From Tetmemena sp. SeJ-2015 (taxonomy: Eukaryota > Ciliophora > Spirotrichea > Sporadotrichida > Oxytrichidae): 64,000 bases of DNA. A model generated the notes under the pieces. That model worked only from the letters and a program-made list of their open reading frames with translations. It searched no databases and was not told where the DNA came from. Positions 36,381 through 46,083 of the stretch are shown here, in pieces. Every line of letters begins with the position of its first letter. The first letter of the stretch is position 1. Both the position numbers and the translations under genes were made by a program. The DNA is taken from contig JAJKFJ010020979.1 in the NCBI GenBank assembly GCA_027382625.1, positions 186,001-250,000 of the forward strand, read 5' to 3'.

Positions 36381-37439
36381 AATCACACTCTTCACTGTAA
36401 AATCACTCACTCACTTATTTATTAACTATTTTTTTGAGTGTTGAATATAATAACTTAAAGAAATAATAATTCAAGCCAGATATTAAACTTATAACAGAAC
36501 TTTTCTAGGTCTAATCAATTACTAATATCTCCCAAGGAGTGGATATCTCCAAGTAGTCTTTATTTTATTTAGCGAATGCTGTTTATAAAAATAAAAAAGG
36601 CATGGGGACACAAGCAACTGAAGAATCAACCATTTCTCTCTATTAAAACAATAGAGAGCTTTGAGATCCGATCTATAAATATACAGAAATGATTCTGGAA
36701 AAAATGAATTCTCATTTTTAATATAGGAATACTTGTTTTGGATGTTTTTCTACTTTCTTCCATTTTTTGCAATAGAGTTGATATGGTACTTTAATGACTT
36801 TACAGAGTTAAGTTGATAATATCTCCAGAAAGTATCCCTTAGTTTTAAAAAAAAATTGTAAATTTAAAGTTTCTTGGGTGATATCTTTAGTCCAGTATAA
36901 TAAAAAGTTCAACTAATTTGTCAAAAGCTAATTAAACTGGTTAGTTCTGGTACTGATAGATGCAATTCTAATAAGATATAATATAATAGGAATGCTTTCG
37001 AGGGAATTCATCAAGTTATGGTTTTTTTTTAAAAATAAGTTCTTTTAAAAAAAATTTTTTCTTTTTAAAAGCTAAAAAAGGTGGCCCGTTTAAATTTTGG
37101 GAAAATTTTAAGGATAAAAAAGATTATTTTTTAAAATTTTTTGAAAATTAAAAATTTTCCCCTTTTGGAGCTATATTCAAGCTTGGTTTAAACATAAAAA
37201 AGGCATTTGGAAAAAAAAAATGCATAGCTATTGGATACTCATATTTTAAGTGAATTTATCAATTTAGTAAGGCTCAAAATTGGGCAATTTAATATTCATC
37301 TAACATATCCTTCGACGAAAAAAACATTATCTAGTTAACGGTCACAATCAATAAATTAATTAATAAAGATATAGAAAGTTTTTCATGCTAGTATTATATT
37401 TTTTATTATTCCAGAGTATAATAAATTTCTCTTACGAAA
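36381..37439. other. AT-rich region, no supported gene
   Basis: A possible short coding piece starts at about 36,603 (MGTQATEESTISLYQNNREL) but hits TGA quickly. About 37,020-37,220 shows inflated homopolymers. I cannot support a gene here. Confidence 0.35.
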
Positions 37440-37726
37440 TCAATCTTATAGAGTTCATATTCTTGAGAGTTTCCTGGCTTGAATGTCTGAATTAGTTGTA
37501 GCTGCCAAGGCCATTTAAGTAGAATTTGTCTTTCATGAGTGTGAAATAATTTCTTAGCTGCTTATCCTGAGAATGCAAATCTTTCTTCCTCCCAAATCTT
37601 CGTACTTACCAGAATAGACGCGCTTGAATTCTTAACCGCCATTCTTGGGCTCTCCCTCCTAATCCTTTTCGCACTCTTTGAATTTAATTTATGTGTGGTG
37701 ATAGATACAGGACTCCCTCGTTCCAT
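37440..37726 (-). pseudogene. N-terminal fragment of a paralogue of the 29771-31146 gene
   Basis: Minus-strand ATG 37726 begins MERGSPVSITTHKLNSKSAK, close to the full gene's start. About 300 bp aligns with 30,870-31,146. A one-base difference near 37,570 changes the frame, and the remaining gene body is absent. Confidence 0.65.
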
Positions 37727-37754
37727 AAAAACCTCAAATAAGATTAATTAATAC

Positions 37755-38069
37755 TCAATTATTAATAAAAAGGAGCCTTAATTGATTCGAAACCATATGG
37801 GCAAGATTCTTTAGATGATATCTCCCTGATATCTACAATTGGGGGCTACTTCCATTCATTTTATAAAAGATCTTATGTGAATATAAATAGCATATAATTT
37901 ATTGCTCAATCAGTTTTTGAAATGTTTGAACTTCTATTGATGCTGGAATCATGAAATAAAATATGATGATAGCTATCACCTCTACAACCTAGATAATTTT
38001 TCGCCTCTCTTTTGTTTAATTTAGATCAATATATTCGCTTAAGTAATTTTCTATCCTCTAATTCACCAT
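37755..38069 (-). CDS. Small single-pass membrane protein
   Basis: An uninterrupted minus-strand frame runs from ATG 38069 to TGA 37757-37755 (104 residues). It starts MVNQRIENYLSEYIDLNQTK and has one strong hydrophobic segment (VEVIAIIIFYFMIPASI). It then continues FQKLIEQQIICYLYSHKIFY and a Ser/Gln-containing tail. No family recognised. It lies between a fragment of a membrane-protein paralogue and membrane-protein copy B. Confidence 0.5.
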
Positions 38070-38220
38070 TTATTTTTTATTTAAGGAAATACTTAGTGAA
38101 TTTTATATTTTCTAATGAAGAAGAGAATTAGCCAGTAACATTAATGAACTATATTAAAGCATAATAGATATATTTTGTAAAATAAACTATTGAATCAAGT
38201 GACCTAGTTTCCAAGTAGAA

Positions 38221-39038
38221 ATGCTATACTCATGTATTTGCTGTTGCTGCTGCTCTTGCTTTTGTGCTTATATCACAGTAACTCTCGTAAGCTTGATCTT
38301 CTCCTACCTTGCAACATATGACAAGGTTTTCATAGACACCTATTTTTAATATGTATTATTTAAGACAACGAAGATCCCCTCGGTACAAATTAGTAATTCT
38401 ATGCAAACTTGGACTCATAATTATCAAATACTTTTATTTGCTTTAATTAAGCAGTCAGAGACTTCCTGTGCTTGAATGGATCATATTATAGATCATTTAT
38501 CTGATATACTACTTGATCCTTCTGTCTTTGAACTTTATTCCCTGCCTGTTTTTCACTTTCATTAATCGGTTTAATGGCTACACAGAAGAGTAAGCTGAAC
38601 TATTTCGCATTAATCATCCCTAAGTTTAATAAGCATGAGTTTTGTTTATGATTTAAGTGGCTGAGCTTATTTCTTTACTTCAGACTGACCGGAGATTCAA
38701 CAAGATGCTCAAAGGCTTTATTGCGTACGTAATACTGCTTGTAGTCGACGCAATTTTTATCAAATACGATTTGCTTGGAGTAGTCGGCAAGGAAATCATC
38801 AAACTCTAAACCACAATACCAAAATAGAAATGTTCTACATATATTCTAAAAATTTAATGAAGTTTAGCTAAGTTATTGCTTGACAGTACCATTACTAAGT
38901 GCGGCCAAAAAGGAAAAGAAATCTAATGAGGCAGATTAATAAAAGAAACAACCATGGTATTCAGACTATTTGCATACTTGGCTTGCTAGTGTAGCATTTT
39001 ATCTTTTCGACAAATTTGTAATCTCAAGATTTTACTGA
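38221..39038 (+). CDS. Small multi-pass membrane protein, family copy B
   Basis: ATG 38221 starts MLYSCICCCCCSCFCAYITV, a very Cys-rich N-terminus entering a membrane segment (TLVSLIFSYLATYDKVF). A later block, KMLKGFIAYVILLVVDAIFI, aligns with copy A's YATILLFDIILIKY block. The end QPWYSDYLHTWLASVAFYLF then DKFVISRFY (TGA 39036-39038) also matches copy A. The frame changes between blocks, so introns or IESs are present but their borders are not fixed. N-terminal Cys runs next to a membrane segment are often lipidated; this is an inference. Confidence 0.55.
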
Positions 39039-39250
39039 AGATTTTGCTATTTAAATTCAATCAGAACTCTTTATTTTCTTCTTCACAAAGATATAAACGC
39101 TTACAAGAAAAAATATAGTGCTCTTAATCTCTAAATTTATTTAAGTAGCATAAACAAGAGTTATATTATATTGTCAAGAATAGAAACAGTAGAGTAAAAT
39201 TAAAATCTTAAAGAAATATTGGAATTAAAAATTAAGATTTTTTAAATAAA

Positions 39251-40248
39251 ATGGGCTGGATTTCTTCTATTCTCTATTACAGTTTTCTGATATTTGCTTT
39301 TGTATATTTCAAAAAACTTAGAAAGATAGCAATTTGGTCAACTATAATATACTATGCTGCATCTTACTTATTCCCAGAAGCGGTTCTCATACTCTACGAT
39401 GAAATCTTTCCAAAGCTAACAGATTCTCTCGACTAAAAATAAAATGAAATCCATATGATTTTAAATTAACTCTCATATTATTGGAGCAGTTTTTGAAAGA
39501 ATATGCTGAAAAAATAGATATAGATGTTGATAAGATAAAGATCATGATTTTCCATTCTTGATAAGCATAGACTTTTCTTTGTTAAAATATTTAAAATATA
39601 ATTTAATATATTTTGTGGAATCATATTTATTAAGCTACTAGTGGTAATATTTTAGATCCTAATGTTCTCACTTAACTCAGTTGTTTGTTAAGGTGTGTAT
39701 GTAACTGTAAATAGATCTATGGGGGATGAATTCAAAGAATTCAATTTCACCTACAAACACTTTAAACGAATTTATATAATTTAATTTTAATTAATTCGGA
39801 CCATAACCGATTTCTTCAAAGATTTTATTAATCATCATATAATTGCAAAAATGTATTAATATAGCCATTAACTAAATATTTTACTGGATAACTCTAATTA
39901 AATAAGGTTGGAGTAGTATCTAAAATGAGGAAAAATAGAGAGAATATCGCATTGTTTAAACAACTATGGGCCAACAACCCTGGTACTTCATCTATATAGC
40001 GATTGATTTCGCTCTTATATTCTCTCAAATCTTAGGATTTTTCATAACTGAGGTTATCAAGATTTAAAATTATAACTTTAGAATGCTTCTTGATTTTTAA
40101 ATAATGGTTTAAGATTCAAGTTGCTTATGTTATTGGGGTGCTTTTGACAACAACCTACCAGCCCAAAGTGCTATTATCTGATAGTAATGCTAAAATATTC
40201 TGCTCAACTTTAACAGTCTACTTTCTCAACTAAATTATTTTTCCTTGA
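39251..40248 (+). CDS. Multi-pass membrane protein, family D copy 1
   Basis: ATG 39251 starts MGWISSILYYSFLIFAFVYF. Further blocks include EQFLKEYAEKIDIDVDKIKI, WYFIYIAIDFALIFSQILGF, and VLLTTTYQPKVLLSDSNAKI before VYFLNQIIFP and TGA 40246-40248. The blocks lie in different frames, so several IESs or introns are present; borders are unresolved. Copy 2 at 44965-45950 shows the same blocks in the same order with amino-acid differences, which supports that these blocks are coding. Function unknown. Confidence 0.55.
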
Positions 40249-41127
40249 GTGAAAAAGAGTACTATATTTCAAATAATCATTTTATCTAACTAATTTATAA
40301 GGCTTTTGATATGCAAATTTTGGAAAAGATTTTGAAATGATTAAGTACAGCTCTTAAATTTAAATCAAATTCTGAATATTAGATGGGGTAACTCCATTCC
40401 AGAATAACTCTTATTATTCATAGGGTGATTCTTAATATTCTTGGTTATTTTTAAAATTTTTTTAAAATGCAAAAAAAGGAAATTTAAAATTTTAAAATTT
40501 TTAAGTGATTTTTTAATATAAAAATATCATTAAAAGGGAAAAATTTTTAATTTAAAAATTAAAATTAAAATTTAAAAAATAATAAATGGAAAATTTGCAA
40601 TTCGTGTCATTGAAACCCAAAGTTTCCCCCCCTAAAATCTGAGTTTTTCGATAGCTATTAAAAATTAATTTTTAGTTTCTTTTTTAAATTTTACCATCAC
40701 CTCTAAACAGCAAAAAGGGTGCGCGCATTTTTCCCAAAATTTTCCATTCATTAAACTTGTGTGCTTAAAACCCCTTTTAAAATAACACTCCCACCAAAAG
40801 TTGCAAGGATGAAAAGTTTTAAAATTTGTGCTGAATCGAATGGTGAAAAATTTTTATTTAAATATGACACAATTTTAACTGACTGATTTTATTCCCTTTT
40901 AATTTAATATCTAAATTTTAAATTTTCTTTTTTTTTTTATTAAATTCTCAGCTATATTATTTTACAAGAATTGTTTAAGAAAAAGGCACACACAAATACG
41001 AATAATTTGTAAAATACATACTTATAAAGACAATAAATTATTTCTTAAATTAATGAGAAGCATGCTATAATAAGTAAATTAAAACCTCAATTACAGGTTA
41101 GCACATATTCAGAAAGCATTTAGTCAA
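40249..41127. other. Spacer upstream of MATE copy 1, homopolymer-inflated
   Basis: About 40,440-40,960 is a run of long A/T, C and G homopolymers. The matching spacer of copy 2 (48,400-48,805) shares both edges but has different, ordinary sequence between them. Confidence 0.45.
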
Positions 41128-43493
41128 ATGTCATACTCCTTCATCAAGAAAGAAGATCTAATTTCAAATTCATAAAACAAGAAAGAAGGCTTCTCTGTCA
41201 CTATCAAGCGCACCCAAGCAACTTAGAAACTGCAATTTCAAAAAGATTACTTTTAATTTAAGAAAGAAGTAAAATATGCAGAGGCAAAAGTTTGGATGGA
41301 AGAAATCAAAGAAGAGGACCAGGAGTACAAGAGCTTGTTTGCTCAGAAAACACTTCTATAAAACTCTTATGATAATTATGAACTATTGAAGCATATTTTA
41401 AAACTCAGCAGCTGCAAACCCGACATTGCAAAAGTCTCATTAGCAACAGCCTTTCTATAAGAAGTAGCCTCTCACTCCAGCCCTGTCAGCCCTCAAAGTT
41501 CCCAAGGGTTTATTTAAAAGTGAGAACTGCATAAACGACTCTTGCCCTCACACTCAATCCAAGTTCTAACCACAGAGCTTTTTTGAAGACGAAAAGGAAA
41601 TAGGCCTTTTTAAAGACTTTGTGTTAGTTGCGAAGCTTGCCATTCCTCCAATCATCTCTATGTTCTTTCAGTTCTTTGTTCAACTTATCAACACCTACTA
41701 AAATAGAATTCAGATTTATCAAAATAGCTTTAAAAGGGTTGAATTTTACATAGGTCACTTGGACCAGCCTGAAATTATGGCCGGAATTGGAATGGGTAAC
41801 ATGCTAATTAACATTCTGTGCTTTGCAATAACTCAAGGATTGAACTCTGCTTTAGAAACCTTTGTCTCCCAATCGTTTGGAGCAGCGAACTATCAGTACT
41901 GCGGAATCTTATTGAACAGAGGAAGGGTGATTGTCTCAGTCATGCTCCTTCCATTAATTGTGGTCTTTGCTTTTAGCGACTCAATTCTGATCGCTATTGG
42001 TCAGGACCCTTCTATCTCAGAAATCTCAAAGCAATCAACTAAACTATTTTTAGATAGGGAAGTATTTTTATAAATGATGGAATATGCACTTCTGATGATG
42101 CCAGGAATTTGGGCAATGAACCAATTCGATGCCATCAGAAAGTTCATGATTGCGCAACGATAAAATACGATGCCAGTCTACATTTAGTTTGTCACCACAA
42201 AATAGAATATTTCTTTTCTTATGGTTTTTACCATGATGCTTCATTTTGTATGGTGCCATGTTTCTATCAGAGTTCTTGGCTGGGGAATATTCGGAGCAGC
42301 TATGGCAACCAACATCACTTACATAGCAAACTTCATTTTAATCGATATCTACCTCAATCGCAATCTAATTCCATCTATATTTTAATTATCTTTTAACTAA
42401 ACTTGTATAAAATTGATAAATGAGATAAAATCTTGTGAGTGTCCACTTCCAATACACGAGAGCTCCATTGTTCTAAAAAGAATCTCTGCAAGAATGGGGA
42501 GAGTATCTCAGAATCGGCATCCCAGGTGCTTTCATGCTCTGCTTCGAGTGGTGGGCTTTTGAATTTCTCGCCATTTTTTCAGGCTATATTAAATTTTTAA
42601 GCTTATAAAATAATTAGCGTTGCAGCACTGGCAGCAGAAGTTGTGATTATAAACCTTGTGAGTGCAATTTACATGATGCCACTAGGAATTTAATTTGCCG
42701 CCTCCTCTCTCGTTGGCTACTACGTTGGATAAGGTAACATTAAAAGAGCCAAGAGGTACGCTTTTGTGATCATGTTACTAAATATAATGCTCACCATAGT
42801 GAATTATGATAGATCGAATTTTTTATAATAGTGGTTCTGGCTTTGATGATAATCTTTAATGATCAAGTTTCTCGCCTGTTCACGAACGAGGAAGAAATTG
42901 TGGAGATAGTAAATAGCACTATGTGGGTCATAGTCGTTTACGTATTTTTTGACACCATCCACGGAGTTTAATCCGGTATCATCAAAGGTCTGGGAAAACA
43001 AAGCTACAGCTCTGTTTATCTTCTCATTTAAAATGACATGTTAAGTTGAACATAATAAAGAATATTTGTTACTACTGCTTCGGCATGCCCCTCGCTCTGA
43101 TTTTCGCTTTCAAGCTTTAGTTGGGAGTGACTGGTTTGTGGTTAGGGTTCTCTATCGCTTCTATGATTCTGGATATTGGATTCTATTTCATAATAAACTG
43201 CACTTAATGGGACAGGCAGGGAAAATCATGAGAGCGAAATCTGAGGCGAGTGCTCTTTCTCTTGGCAGAAATAGTAACTACACTTTCACTATTCCCTAAT
43301 TTAGTCCTGAATTATTTTTGAATTATAATTTGGGCAGAATGAAGTTGCAACTGGCCAAAAGATAGAGATGGCAAGTAGCTAATAGAGGTAGAGTCTAATT
43401 GAGCAAAAACGATAATCTGAGGTCATCATTAGCACACAGCCACTTCTCTAAACAACTCAATAAGATCTAAACACGCCATTAACCAAACACTGA
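41128..43493 (+). CDS. MATE-family efflux transporter, copy 1 (probably frame-damaged)
   Basis: ATG 41128 starts MSYSFIKKEDLISNSQNKKE, a long cytosolic N-terminal extension. The MATE core runs from FVLVAKLAIPPIISMFFQFF through INTY/IGHLDQPEIMAGIGMG, FAITQGLNSALETFVSQSFG and IPGAFMLCFEWWAFEFLAIF to SAIYMMPLGIQFAASSLVGY. Five IESs (41696, 42045, 42362, 42588, 43026) join in frame. Two extra T near 42,820 and a missing base near 43,208 break the frame relative to copy 2. The tail is Gln/Ser-rich and ends TPLTKH, TGA 43491-43493. MATE proteins export cationic compounds using H+ or Na+ gradients. Copy 2 lies about 7.7 kb downstream. Confidence 0.75.
41696..41746. other. In-frame IES in MATE copy 1, pointer TAC
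   Basis: TAC at 41696-41698 and 41747-41749; 51 bp. Removal gives the classic MATE sequence QLINTYIGHLDQPE. The segment has no TGA in frame, so retention would not stop translation. Confidence 0.9.
42045..42062. other. Short IES in MATE copy 1, pointer TATTTTTA
   Basis: An 8-bp repeat TATTTTTA at 42045-42052 and 42063-42070; 18 bp. Removal joins SKQSTKLFL to QMMEYALLMMPG in frame. Confidence 0.8.
42362..42428. other. IES in MATE copy 1, pointer AATCT
   Basis: AATCT at 42362-42366 and 42429-42433; 67 bp. Removal joins IDIYLNRNL to VSVHFQYTRAP in frame. Confidence 0.85.
42588..42612. other. IES in MATE copy 1, pointer ATTA
   Basis: ATTA at 42588-42591 and 42613-42616; 25 bp. Removal joins FLAIFSGYI to SVAALAAEVVIINLV. 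Confidence 0.85.
43026..43063. other. IES in MATE copy 1, pointer ATTT
   Basis: ATTT at 43026-43029 and 43064-43067; 38 bp. Removal joins SSVYLLI to CYYCFGMPLALIFAFKL. Confidence 0.85.
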
Positions 43494-43834
43494 CACTTAA
43501 TCAACTTGAACATATCTTCTCAATTAAATCTAAAGAGCGCTAAGAATATGATTGGGAGGAGTATTTAATCACCAATGTAAATAAATAAATCTCTTTCCTA
43601 TCTAATAAGAAAGCAAATTATTTGGATTAAAAAACAGAGAGTTTAAGTTTATCTAATACTCTTGGCTCTTGAATATATAAATACAAATTTAACATCAATA
43701 ATTTAAGCCTTACATTTACTTTTAAATTACATTGGTGAATATTAATTTCAAACATTAATTCTTGCTTTAGAAATATAAATGCTTAAGTGGAATTACGCAA
43801 TAACTATATCAATAAACACGATCATAACTGTAAT
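43494..43834. other. AT-rich spacer after MATE copy 1
   Basis: Shared with the spacer after copy 2 (51,168-51,450) as part of the duplicated block. No ORF. Confidence 0.4.
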
Positions 43835-44500
43835 AGCTTGAACCGACAGCCACGTGTAAACCCTGACGCCAGTTAAACGGTGATGATTTAAAGCTCTTAT
43901 TGAAAGGAAGAGAGAAAATCTCTAATAGACTGAATCTTCCAGATCTAACTATACTCTGAGCATATATGAGTCTGCCAACTTAGCTAGCACCACAAAAACC
44001 CAATCCCCAATTGCTGATCAATCGCAGCTGTGGGAGAAAAATTGATGAAAGCTCGCCTAAACGAAGAGAATTAGAATGGATACTGGTATTTTATGATCAA
44101 TATTAAGCAATACGAGTAGTTAATACGACCGTGGTTTAGACTCACATACTTACCCTACAAGGCTTGACATGTGAGGACAGCCGAAAAATTCTCCTCCGAC
44201 AAACTGCCAGATTCTCTTAACGATTTTAGCCGCCGCCAATTACTTCGAGTTAGGGCGCCACATAATGGGAGGAGGTTAATCTCAGGCTAACAAAACAAAG
44301 CTTCAGAAGTTGGTGGATTTCTCGCACGGCTTCGGGTCTCACCTTAATCCGTGCAACCCTCTATTAAATTACTTTCTCACTCTTCCCAGATTACTAAACT
44401 AGATCTCCAGGGATGAAAATAATGTAGCAGGGTCGTTGAATAATGACCTGCCGATCTTCCTACCCCAGCCAAGCCGACTATGGTGCTAACTAGTCCTAAA
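43835..44500. other. GC-richer island of unknown nature
   Basis: About 660 bp that is visibly richer in G+C than the flanks and belongs to neither copy of the duplicated block. All three plus frames read protein-like in places, because only TGA stops. None gives a convincing start-to-stop protein, and none matches a family I know. Example stretches are GEKLMKARLNEENQNGYWYF and ILAAANYFELGRHIMGGG, in different frames. A hairpin-capable string (CAGGGTCGTTGAATAATGACCTG, about 44,439-44,461) is present. It could be a gene with unseen IESs, an RNA gene or a foreign insert. Confidence 0.35.
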
Positions 44501-44600
44501 TTTTTACTTTATAATATAATAATCACTTCTATAAACCTTAGCACCAAAATTAATAATGATAACAATGTTATATCAAAACTTATATGTGTTTAAATTACTT

Positions 44601-44762
44601 ATTGCTTGAGTTCCATTACTAAGTGCGCGGAATAGAAAGTGAAACTCAACTGAAGCAGCGTAATAAAAAAAACACCTCTGGTATTCAGCCTATTCTGATG
44701 CTTGGCTTGTGAGAGTGGCATTTTATATATTCGACAAATTTTTACTCTCAAGATTTTACTGA
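44601..44762 (+). pseudogene. 3' fragment of the membrane protein family A/B
   Basis: Matches the last about 160 bp of copy B (38,870-39,038), ending in the same Phe-Tyr-stop. It carries frame-changing indels near 44,625 and lacks the rest of the gene. Confidence 0.6.
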
Positions 44763-44964
44763 AGATTTTTCAACTTAAATTTATTCAGAATATACGATTT
44801 TCATATTCAAGAAAAATATAGTAGCTTCACAAAAAATATAAAAGAGCTCAAATCTGTAAATATAATTAATTTTTATTAACAAAAGATAAATCAGAATGAT
44901 TATAATAGGAATAAAATCTCAAAAAAATATTAGAATTAAAAATTAAGATCTGCTTTTAAATAAA

Positions 44965-45950
44965 ATGGGCTGGATTTCTTCTATTCTCTATTACAGTTTT
45001 CTGATATTTGCTTTTGTATATTTCAAAAAACTTAGAAAGATAGTATTTTGGTCAGCGATAATCTACTATGCTCTATGCTACTTTTTTCCAGAGGTGATAT
45101 TCGCCTTCTACGATTAAGTCTTTCCCAAAATAACTGATACTCTCGAATATATTATAATGAAATATATTAAAAGTTAAGATTAACTCTCGTATTAATGGGA
45201 CAGTTTTTGAAAGAATATGCTGAGAAAATTGACATAGATGTTGACAAGATAAAGATTATGCTCTCTCCTCTATTGACAATGATAGACTTTTCTTTGTTAA
45301 AATAGTATGAAAATAGTTTTTTTTGTGGGATATATGTATTAAACTCGGAGTTGTAATACTCTAGATCCTTATGATTCCAGTTAACATAGTGATTTGCTTG
45401 GGTGTGTATAATACTATGGACACTCTCTTCTTAGATTCAATTTTCACCTACTCACACTTTAAACGAATATATAATTTAATTTTAATGAATTCTGACAATT
45501 GCCGATTTCTTCAAAGATTTTATTTATTATCATCATAAAATTTAAGAGTATATTTATAGAATTTCTTCAATAACCGCTTTTTTATTTGAATAACTTGAAA
45601 TTTAAGTTTTAGATTGGAGAGGAATCTAAAGTGAAGAAAAATAGAGAGAATAACGCATTGTTTAGACTACTTTGGCCTAATAGTCTTGCTTCTTCATTTT
45701 AATGTTGGTGGACTTCTCTCTTATATTCTCTCAAATCTTAGGAGTTTTCATAACTGAGGTGATCAAGATTTAAAAATTATAAATTAGGTTGATTGATTTT
45801 TTAAAAAGTTTATAGATTCAAGTTGCTTATGTTATTGGGGTGCTGATGACTACAATCTACCAGCCCAAAGTGCGCTTCTCAGATAGCAATGCTAAAATAT
45901 TCTGCTCAACTTTAACAGTCTACTTTCTCAATTAAATTATTTTTCCTTGA
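44965..45950 (+). CDS. Multi-pass membrane protein, family D copy 2
   Basis: ATG 44965 starts MGWISSILYYSFLIFAFVYF, identical to copy 1 at its start. Later blocks are GQFLKEYAEKIDIDVDKIKI with MLSPLLTMIDFSLLK, ILMIPVNIVICLGVYNTMDT, then FSLIFSQILGVFITEVIKIQ and TTIYQPKVRFSDSNAKIFCS. The end VYFLNQIIFP meets TGA at 45948-45950. As in copy 1, blocks switch frame, so undefined IESs or introns remain. Differences from copy 1 include whole-codon changes and substitutions, as in a paralogue rather than an assembly duplicate. Confidence 0.55.
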
Positions 45951-46083
45951 GTGAAAAAAAATAGATTTCAAATAACTATTTCTACTTACTAAAATTTATA
46001 AGATTTTGGAAATACTAATCATTAGTTCTATGATTGATTTTAATTAATCTATGCTGATCAATTAAAATTAAATTTATTATAGA

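Noticed and set aside
43835..44500. tRNA or rRNA gene in the GC-rich island
   Set aside because: A GGTTCAA-like string on the minus strand lacks pairing arms for a tRNA, and no rRNA landmark is visible.
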